A stretch of 17,136 nt of DNA, taken from assembly GCA_964624955.1 (NCBI GenBank), contig CAZUZF010000020.1, forward strand, positions 1-17,136, written 5' to 3'. Origin of the DNA: JACQHJ01 sp964624955. Lineage in GTDB: Bacteria > Patescibacteriota > Microgenomatia > Levybacterales > UBA12049. Every line of letters begins with the position of its first letter. The first letter of the stretch is position 1. The notes below the pieces were generated by a model. The model did no database searches and had not been told where the DNA came from. It saw only the letters and a list, made by a program, of their open reading frames with translations. The position numbers were made by a program, and so were the translations under genes. Below, one piece after another: positions 12,626-17,136 of this stretch.

Positions 12626-13036
12626 TTAGCCTTCCTTTTCAATTATTTTTGTTTTTACATTAAGTTTATGTCCTGCCAGTGTCAAAGCGTTTATTGCTAT
12701 ATCTTTTGGAACTCCTCCCATTTCAAAAAGCATTCTTCCGGGTCTGACTGGCGCTACAAACTCAAATACATCACCCTTACCAGATCCCATTCTTGTTTCA
12801 GCAGGTTTTTTGGTAATTGGCTTATCAGGAAAAATTCTAATCCAGACTCTTCCGCCTCTTTGGGTGTAGTGGGTAATGGCACGTCTTGCCGCCTCAATTT
12901 GCCTAGCACTAACCCAACCACTTCCTTGAGATTGCAAACCAAACTCGCCAAAGGAAATCTTTGTGCCTCTGTATGCATTTCCCTTCATTGTTCCTCTCAT
13001 TTGCTTTCTGTATTTGGCACGTTTTGGTACTAACAT
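12626..13036 (-). CDS. rplP: 50S ribosomal protein L16 (uL16)
   Basis: 136 residues. Begins MLVPKRAKYRKQMRGTMKGNAYRGTKISFGEFGLQ and includes WVSARQIEAARRAITHYTQRGGRVWIRIFPDKPITKKPAETRMGSGKG and FEMGGVPKDIAINALTLAGHKLNVKTKII. It is a late assembly protein near the A site and peptidyl-transferase centre. The conserved Arg of the RMGSGKG loop is present. It follows rpsC with three bases between, with AGAGG about 11 bases from the ATG. Confidence 0.98.
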   Translation of the reverse strand: MLVPKRAKYRKQMRGTMKGNAYRGTKISFGEFGLQSQGSGWVSARQIEAARRAITHYTQRGGRVWIRIFPDKPITKKPAETRMGSGKGDVFEFVAPVRPGRMLFEMGGVPKDIAINALTLAGHKLNVKTKIIEKEG

Positions 13037-13039
13037 AGT

Positions 13040-13684
13040 TTATTTTTCCTCTCCCTTATTAATCCATACCTTAACCCCTATATATCCTTTTTTTGTAAGG
13101 GAAGGAACAGATGCATAATCAATATTTTCTCTAATGGTAGAAAGCGGAACTGTTCCTTGTTGCAATTTTTCTCTTCTTCCAATTTCTGCTCCTCCAATTC
13201 TTCCAGACAAGACAATTCTTACTCCTTTGGCTCCTGCTCCCATAACTTTCTCAACAGTTGACTTCATGATTCTTTTAGCAGGAAGTCTTCTAACTAATTG
13301 ATCTGAGATGTTTTTGGCAACCAAATATGCATCAAGGTTTGGTTCTTTAATGGGTTCAACCCTGATATCCATTTTGAATTGATTTTTGGTTTGTTTTCTA
13401 TCCAAAAGCTTGACTAAAAATAGTTTTAATTCTTCAAGACCTGTTCCGCCACGTCCAATTACCATACCCGGTTTTGAAACAAAGGCTGTGATTTTTAGAT
13501 TGTTTATGCTTCTCTCAATTTGAATTTCAGAAATCCCAGCATGTTTTAGTCTTTCCATTAAGGATTTTCTGATTTTATAATCTTCAAGCAAAGTTTTTTT
13601 GTACTCTTTATCCGCAAACCATCTGGATGTCCAATCCTGATTTGGAGCAAGCCTTAATACTCTTGGATTAACTTTTTGTCCCAT
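13040..13684 (-). CDS. rpsC: 30S ribosomal protein S3 (uS3)
   Basis: 214 residues from ATG 13684 (MGQKVNPRVLRLAPNQDWTSRWFADKEYKK). The KH domain includes VSKPGMVIGRGGTGLEELKLFLVKLL with the GxxG loop, and the C-terminal domain has GAKGVRIVLSGRIGGAEIGRREKLQQGTVPLSTIRENIDYA. S3 lines the mRNA entry site. The frame is open up to 13729, but GGAAGGAG lies directly before ATG 13684 and homologues start with MGQKVNP, so the shorter form is right. The start overlaps the end of rplV by 17 bases. Confidence 0.98.
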   Translation of the reverse strand: MGQKVNPRVLRLAPNQDWTSRWFADKEYKKTLLEDYKIRKSLMERLKHAGISEIQIERSINNLKITAFVSKPGMVIGRGGTGLEELKLFLVKLLDRKQTKNQFKMDIRVEPIKEPNLDAYLVAKNISDQLVRRLPAKRIMKSTVEKVMGAGAKGVRIVLSGRIGGAEIGRREKLQQGTVPLSTIRENIDYASVPSLTKKGYIGVKVWINKGEEK

Positions 13685-14042
13685 TTGTTGCTCCTTCCTT
13701 TTTTTTATCTTCTGTTTTTTCCAAAACAACCTTTATATGGCTTCCTCTTTTTTTGTATGGATGGACTCTTCCTCTGGTTGACGGTCTGTATCTTTTAAAC
13801 CTTGGCGCCTCCAATACATCAATTGTTTTTATTGTCAGTTCTTCCACATTTATATTTTTGTTGTTTTTTGCATTGGCAATTGCACTTTTAAGCGTTTTAG
13901 ACAAGGCAACGGCCGCCCTTTTGTTTAAAACAGAAAGTGCGTCTAAGGCGTTCGAAACAGAAAGTTTTCTGACAGCATCTGCTACAAGCCTTACTTTTCT
14001 TGGTGCCACCCTAACTGATTTTGATACTGCAATTATTTCCAT
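13668..14042 (-). CDS. rplV: 50S ribosomal protein L22 (uL22)
   Basis: 124 residues. VSKSVRVAPRKVRLVADAVRKLSVSNALDALSVLNKRAAVALSKTLKSAIANAKNN and the beta-hairpin region FKRYRPSTRGRVHPYKKRGSHIKVVL, whose tip reaches the exit tunnel in known ribosomes. A hydrophilic tail of about 15 residues (EDKKKEGATNGTKS) overlaps the start of rpsC. It follows rpsS after nine AT-rich bases, without a Shine-Dalgarno sequence. Confidence 0.97.
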   Translation of the reverse strand: MEIIAVSKSVRVAPRKVRLVADAVRKLSVSNALDALSVLNKRAAVALSKTLKSAIANAKNNKNINVEELTIKTIDVLEAPRFKRYRPSTRGRVHPYKKRGSHIKVVLEKTEDKKKEGATNGTKS

Positions 14043-14051
14043 ATTTTATTT

Positions 14052-14336
14052 TTAAGTCTTACTTATTTCTCTTGCTACAACTCTTCCATGTGTCCTAAAG
14101 GTTCTGGTTGGTGAAAATTCACCTAGTCTATGCCCAACCATTCCTTCTAAGACAAAAACATTGATAAAAGTTCTTCCGTTATAAACCGCAAAAGTATGGC
14201 CCACAAATTCCGGTGAAATCTGGCAGGCTCTTTTCCATGTTTTAATTGGAGATTTGTCTCCGCTTTGTTTTTGCATATTTACTTTTTTAATTAGTTTTGG
14301 GTCTATAAACGGACCCTTTTTAGAACTTCTTGCCAT
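14052..14336 (-). CDS. rpsS: 30S ribosomal protein S19 (uS19)
   Basis: 94 residues, usual length. Begins MARSSKKGPFIDPKLIKKV and has IKTWKRACQISPEFVGHTFAVYNGRTFINVFVLEGMVGHRLGEFSPTRTFRTH, all family-typical. It sits on the 30S head next to S13. It starts three bases after rplB in the normal L2-S19-L22 order. Confidence 0.98.
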   Translation of the reverse strand: MARSSKKGPFIDPKLIKKVNMQKQSGDKSPIKTWKRACQISPEFVGHTFAVYNGRTFINVFVLEGMVGHRLGEFSPTRTFRTHGRVVAREISKT

Positions 14337-14339
14337 TTT

Positions 14340-15089
14340 TTAATGCTTTCCTTTCTTTCTTGCCTCTAATATATATTTATTTGAATATTTTTTAGCTCTT
14401 CTGGTTTTTCCAACTGCAGCTCTTCCCGCGTAAGTTTTGGGAAGATTCATACCAATACCGCTTCTTCCTTCTCCTCCTCCGTGAGGATGGGATCTTGGAT
14501 TTTGGGCAACGCCTCTGACAGTTGGCCTTATTCCCATATGTCTTTTCGTTCCCGCTTTTTTAAAGACCCTGTTTTTCAAATCCAAATTTCCCAAAACCCC
14601 AACTGTAGCAAATCCATCTGCCAAAACTTTCCTTATCTCACCGCTTGGAAGTTTTAAATGAACTACTTTTCCCTCTTTAGCTTGTATTACAGCTGATGTT
14701 CCGGCGCTTCTTGCCATTTGTCCTCCATGTCCAGGAGTAAGTTCAACGTTATGGACAAAAGTTCCAATTGGCATTAACTCAAGTTTCATGGCATTTCCCA
14801 CTTTTATATCAGCGCTTTGTGCAGAAATTACAGTATCTTTTAATTTTAAACCATTTGGTGCCAAAATATATCTTTTTTCACCATCTGCGTATTGTATCAA
14901 AGCAATATTTACAGTTCTATTGGGATCATATTCAATCCCTATAACAGTTCCTTTAATATTTTGCTTATCTCTTTTAAAATCAATAACTCGTAAAAATCTT
15001 TTTTGCTCTCCACCTTGATGGCGAACAGATACTCTTCCGCTTGCGTCTCTTCCTGAATTTTTACTTTTAATAAATCTTAAATATTTCAT
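14340..15089 (-). CDS. rplB: 50S ribosomal protein L2 (uL2), N-terminally short
   Basis: 249 residues against about 273-277 usually. The RNA-binding domain begins at RVSVRHQGGEQKRFLRVIDFKRDK, followed by GTVIGIEYDPNRTVNIALIQYADGEKRYILAPNGL, ELTPGHGGQMARSAGTSAVIQAKEG and the C-terminal SHPHGGGEGRSGIG with the His that lies near the peptidyl-transferase centre. The N-terminal segment with the conserved SPGRR sequence is missing. It cannot be restored by an earlier start, because an in-frame TAA lies 12 bases upstream of the ATG (15102-15104). It follows rplW after eight bases. Confidence 0.97.
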   Translation of the reverse strand: MKYLRFIKSKNSGRDASGRVSVRHQGGEQKRFLRVIDFKRDKQNIKGTVIGIEYDPNRTVNIALIQYADGEKRYILAPNGLKLKDTVISAQSADIKVGNAMKLELMPIGTFVHNVELTPGHGGQMARSAGTSAVIQAKEGKVVHLKLPSGEIRKVLADGFATVGVLGNLDLKNRVFKKAGTKRHMGIRPTVRGVAQNPRSHPHGGGEGRSGIGMNLPKTYAGRAAVGKTRRAKKYSNKYILEARKKGKH

Positions 15090-15097
15090 TATTTTTA

Positions 15098-15391
15098 TTA
15101 TTTACTTTGTGTCTCAAACAATCCTATTTTTTGATCCTTTGCAAGCTTTACTACTGCTTTTTTAAAAGGGCTCTTTTTAACCTCTGCTCTCTTTATTCCA
15201 GCTCTAACAGATCTTCCTTTAATAGTTACTGTTGAAATACTTACTACATTTACCTTAAATCTTTTTTCAATTTCTTTTTTAATTTGTGTCTTAGATGCAT
15301 CCTTTGCAACCTTGAAAGTATATTTTCCAAGATTTGCCAAATCCATGGATTTTTCTGTAATTAAGGGTGATAAAACAATTTGCGTATTCAT
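15098..15391 (-). CDS. rplW: 50S ribosomal protein L23 (uL23)
   Basis: 97 residues. Recognised by VLSPLITEKSMDLANLGKYTFKVAKDASKTQIKKEIEKRFKVNVVSISTVTIKG. It surrounds the polypeptide exit and is the docking site of trigger factor and SRP in known ribosomes. The basic loop after the core (RSVRAGIKRAEVKKSPFKKAVVKL) is typical of the family. It starts one base after the rplD stop (TAATATG). Confidence 0.97.
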   Translation of the reverse strand: MNTQIVLSPLITEKSMDLANLGKYTFKVAKDASKTQIKKEIEKRFKVNVVSISTVTIKGRSVRAGIKRAEVKKSPFKKAVVKLAKDQKIGLFETQSK

Positions 15392-15392
15392 A

Positions 15393-16139
15393 TTATTTTT
15401 TTAAAAACGTCTCCTTTAATACATCTATTGCTTCTTTCATAAGTAAAATTTTTTTTGCTTTTAAAACCTCATAAGTATTTAAAAGGTTTGATGGCATTAT
15501 ACTTATATCTTCAATATTTCTTGAAGCTTTTACAACATTTTCAAAATCTTTTGTAGGCCTTGGGGTAACGAGTAAAATATTTTTATTTTTTCCGTTTAGT
15601 TGTAATTTATTAAGTAAGAGCACCATATTTTTTGTTTTAGGTTCTATTTTGGTTAGATTTGAAACAAGAATGATCTCTCCGTCTTTGACTTTGGCAGACA
15701 AAGAGGAAAAGAGAGCTTTTTGTTTCATTTTTTGGGATAGTTTAAGGGAATAATCTCTTGGTTTTGGCCCCAAAGCAACTCCACCTCCAACAAAAATAGG
15801 AGCAGATTTTGCACCGTGTCTTGCCCTACCTGTTCCTTTTTGTCTATATATTTTTCTAGTTGAAATATTTACCTCTCCTCTTGATTTTGTTTTAGCTGTT
15901 CCTCTTCTTTGGTTTGCAAGATATACTCTAACAGCTTGAGCCATTAAAGGTTTATTTATCTGGGATCCAAATATTTCTTTAGGTAAGGTTAAAGTTTCTG
16001 TTGATCTTGCAGATGGGGAGTAAACTTTAAGCTTAAGTCCTGTTTGTTTTGGCAATTCTCTCACAATAGCCTTTTTAACAGATTTTACTGATGTTTTTTT
16101 AACTACTGGTTTTTTTGTTGCTGTTTTAGCTTGTGGCAT
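15393..16139 (-). CDS. rplD: 50S ribosomal protein L4 (uL4) with basic N-terminal extension
   Basis: 248 residues. The family core starts near residue 35 (LKLKVYSPSARSTETLTLPKEIFG), with the tunnel loop KSRGEVNISTRKIYRQKGTGRARHGAKSAPIFVGGGVALGPKPRDYS and the C-terminal helical part. Residues 1-34 (MPQAKTATKKPVVKKTSVKS then VKKAIVRELPKQTG) are an added Lys-rich stretch absent from most L4 proteins. GGAGG nine bases upstream supports the ATG at 16139. The start overlaps the acidic tail of rplC by 14 bases. In E. coli L4 represses the S10 operon by attenuation of its leader, relevant to the leader described here. Confidence 0.97.
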   Translation of the reverse strand: MPQAKTATKKPVVKKTSVKSVKKAIVRELPKQTGLKLKVYSPSARSTETLTLPKEIFGSQINKPLMAQAVRVYLANQRRGTAKTKSRGEVNISTRKIYRQKGTGRARHGAKSAPIFVGGGVALGPKPRDYSLKLSQKMKQKALFSSLSAKVKDGEIILVSNLTKIEPKTKNMVLLLNKLQLNGKNKNILLVTPRPTKDFENVVKASRNIEDISIMPSNLLNTYEVLKAKKILLMKEAIDVLKETFLKK

Positions 16140-16986
16140 CTTCTTTTACCTCCTCTTTAACTTTTTCTGTTGCTTCTTGCGCTGGTGCAGGTTCTTGAAC
16201 TGGCTCAACTGAAGCTACTTCTTGTATTGCGACTGGAGCTTCTGGTTCTTGGGTTGATTTTTCTTCTGCTTGTGGCGCTTGATTTTCTTCTGTGGGTGCT
16301 GTTTCTTGTTCTACCGGAGCTTCCTGAGGTTCTTGATATAAGCTTACGTGTTTTTTGTTTTCTCCTGTCTTTTTAACGACTACGAAGCTTCCTATAAATC
16401 CAGGGATTAATCCTTTAATAAGTAAAACTCCGTCATCAGTTACACTAATTACTTCAAGATTTTTAACAGTGACAGTTTCAGTTCCCATCCTTCCTGCCAT
16501 TTTCTTGCCCTTATATACTCTTCCCGGGGTTGTTGTCTGTCCTATTGATCCTGGAGCTCTTTCTCTGTCTGATTGTCCGTGGGTTCTGGGGCCGCCGTGA
16601 AATCCGTATCTTTTTACTCCTCCTGCCCATCCTTTTCCTTTTGAGACACCTGTCACATCTATTGTATCTCCAGGTTTAAATACTTCCTTATAACTTACCT
16701 CTGATCCCAAAGTTACGCCCTCAATATCGTCAACTCTTACTTCTTTTAAAAAGCGGGGTGTATTTTCTACTCCCGCTTTCTTACTATGATTAACTATTCT
16801 TTTTTTTGCCTTCTTATTTATCCCAATTCCAAGCTGGATAGCATTATAACCTTCCTTGTCTTGAGTTTTAATTTGGGTGATAAAGTTACCACTAACAGAA
16901 ACGCCCGTTAAGGGAACCCTTGTTCCATTTTGTAAAAAGCCTTGTTTTTGATATGCTTTTTTTCCTATAAGTGATAATAACTGCAT
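16126..16986 (-). CDS. rplC: 50S ribosomal protein L3 (uL3) with acidic C-terminal tail
   Basis: 286 residues from ATG 16986 (MQLLSLIGKKAYQKQGFLQNG). The core, to about residue 213, includes GVSKGKGWAGGVKRYGFHGGPRTHGQSDRERAPGSIGQTTTPGRVYKGKKMAGRMG, the loop that reaches the peptidyl-transferase centre. Residues 218-286 are a low-complexity tail rich in Glu, Pro, Ala and Gln, with about 18 Glu, one Asp and only four Lys. Most L3 proteins end near residue 210. A reading from GTG-type start at 17019 adds 11 residues through the leader; it is rejected because GGGGGG sits five bases before ATG 16986. It is the first gene of the operon, with no rpsJ (S10) before it in the window. Confidence 0.96.
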   Translation of the reverse strand: MQLLSLIGKKAYQKQGFLQNGTRVPLTGVSVSGNFITQIKTQDKEGYNAIQLGIGINKKAKKRIVNHSKKAGVENTPRFLKEVRVDDIEGVTLGSEVSYKEVFKPGDTIDVTGVSKGKGWAGGVKRYGFHGGPRTHGQSDRERAPGSIGQTTTPGRVYKGKKMAGRMGTETVTVKNLEVISVTDDGVLLIKGLIPGFIGSFVVVKKTGENKKHVSLYQEPQEAPVEQETAPTEENQAPQAEEKSTQEPEAPVAIQEVASVEPVQEPAPAQEATEKVKEEVKEDATS

Positions 16987-16991
16987 AATTT

Positions 16992-16999
16992 CCCCCCTT
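16992..16999 (-). promoter_or_regulatory. Ribosome binding site of rplC
   Basis: AAGGGGGG on the minus strand, five bases before ATG 16986. It fixes the L3 start. It directly adjoins the 3' strand of a possible long-range leader helix (16999-17005), so its accessibility may depend on leader folding. Confidence 0.75.
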
Positions 17000-17005
17000 A
17001 CAAAC

Positions 17006-17032
17006 AAAAAAGCGACCACATAGTGCCGCTTT
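17006..17032 (-). terminator. Intrinsic terminator hairpin in the rplC leader (attenuator)
   Basis: On the minus strand AAAGCGGCAC pairs with GTGGTCGCTTT around the loop TAT, with one G-U pair and one bulged G, ending in six T residues (17006-17011). It lies between the operon promoter and the rplC start, so it can only act as an attenuator, since no gene upstream on this strand needs terminating within the visible sequence. Confidence 0.65.
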
Positions 17033-17066
17033 ACTTACAAAAGTAGTATTTCGCGCCTCTATGTAG
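17016..17066 (-). promoter_or_regulatory. Antiterminator hairpin in the rplC leader
   Basis: The upstream arm CTACATAGAGGCGC (17053-17066) pairs with GCGGCACTATGTGG (17016-17029): eight pairs with one G-U, then A-A mismatch, G-C, G-G mismatch and three more pairs. The downstream arm contains the 5' arm of the terminator and part of its 3' arm, so the two structures exclude each other. The loop holds a small hairpin (TACTAC / GTAAGTA around TTTT). Confidence 0.55.
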
Positions 17067-17094
17067 CTTCGATCACCTCCGTTTGTATGACCAT
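17059..17094 (-). CDS. Possible leader peptide upstream of rplC
   Basis: An 11-codon ORF, MVIQTEVIEAT, starts at ATG 17094, a few bases after the predicted transcription start (about 17100). It ends at a TAG (17059-17061) that lies inside the 5' arm of the antiterminator. A ribosome stopping there would block that arm and favour the terminator. It has no Shine-Dalgarno site of its own. ORFs this short arise by chance, so position is the only support. Confidence 0.3.
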   Translation of the reverse strand: MVIQTEVIEAT

Positions 17095-17106
17095 TTTGTA
17101 TCCATA

Positions 17107-17135
17107 ATTATATCGAAGGAGGAGCCTAAATGCAA
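17107..17135 (-). promoter_or_regulatory. Promoter of the rplC...map operon
   Basis: On the minus strand TTGCAT (17130-17135), a 17-base spacer and the consensus TATAAT (17107-17112). The predicted start near 17100 gives a leader of about 114 bases before rplC. The -35 overlaps the ATG of a possible divergent gene. Confidence 0.6.
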
Positions 17136-17136
17136 G
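17130..17136 (+). CDS. Possible start of a divergent gene (right edge)
   Basis: GAAGGAGGAG at 17115-17124 is a near-ideal Shine-Dalgarno sequence five bases before ATG 17130 on the plus strand. Only Met-Gln and one further base are visible, so no product can be named. If real, it means the ribosomal operon begins at rplC and is not continued by rpsJ to the right. Confidence 0.4.

Noticed and set aside
12383..13033. 216-codon plus-strand ORF opposite rplP/rpmC/rpsQ
   Set aside because: Spans three certain ribosomal genes on the other strand and shows no recognisable domain.
13685..13729. Extended N-terminus of S3 (MFWKKQKIKKRKEQQ)
   Set aside because: These bases are the end of rplV in another frame and contain the GGAAGGAG ribosome binding site for ATG 13684.
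17071..17080. End of a 16S rRNA gene on the plus strand (GATCACCTCC)
   Set aside because: The bases before it do not match the conserved 16S 3' region, and the coding sequence of rplC lies just behind. The match is to the anti-Shine-Dalgarno complement only.
1..17136. CRISPR array, tRNA, insertion sequence, phage or defence genes
   Set aside because: No spaced repeats, cloverleaf-like sequences, transposase motifs or terminal inverted repeats were seen; coding sequence fills almost the whole window.

Overview
The window is an AT-rich bacterial ribosomal-protein supercluster (S10/spc/alpha type), read almost entirely on the minus strand. It most likely comes from a member of the Candidate Phyla Radiation (Patescibacteria), possibly Microgenomates. 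Evidence: rpsE runs straight into rplO with no rpmD (L30), and CPR bacteria are known to lack L30. Genes are tightly packed, the adenylate kinase has no LID domain, and a CYTH-domain protein and an archaeal-type isopentenyl phosphate kinase are present. TGA is used as a stop (secY, adk), so this is not one of the lineages that recode TGA. The lineage is inferred from gene content only.

Reading right to left, in the direction of transcription: a promoter and a structured leader with an apparent attenuator (about 16987-17135), then rplC-rplD-rplW-rplB-rpsS-rplV-rpsC-rplP-rpmC-rpsQ-rplN-rplX-rplE-rpsN(Zn)-rpsH-rplF-rplR-rpsE-rplO-secY-adk-map (down to 5882). Many genes overlap or are one base apart. 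Two plus-strand genes follow (5070-5893): a CYTH/triphosphate-tunnel protein and a 79-residue protein of unknown function. Both have a promoter -10 box exactly seven bases before the ATG, which predicts leaderless mRNAs. They separate the first operon from a second one with its own promoter (near 4993-5021): infA-rpmJ-rpsM-rpsK-rpsD-rpoA-rplQ-rplM-rpsI (down to 801). A terminator-like hairpin lies between rpoA and rplQ.

The left end changes subject. A plus-strand Nudix protein resembling type 1 isopentenyl-diphosphate isomerase (238-789), with serine where the catalytic cysteine should be, diverges from the 5' end of an isopentenyl phosphate kinase gene that runs off the left edge. Together they point to a mevalonate-type isoprenoid route ending through isopentenyl phosphate.

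Functionally, the window encodes a large part of both ribosomal subunits, the RNA polymerase alpha subunit, IF-1, the SecY translocon channel, N-terminal methionine removal and adenylate kinase. The most interesting items for follow-up are the rplC leader (mutually exclusive hairpins, a short upstream ORF and a 10-base complement to the 16S rRNA tail), the isoprenoid gene pair, the leaderless promoters, the acidic tail on L3 next to a basic head on L4, and the N-terminally short L2.
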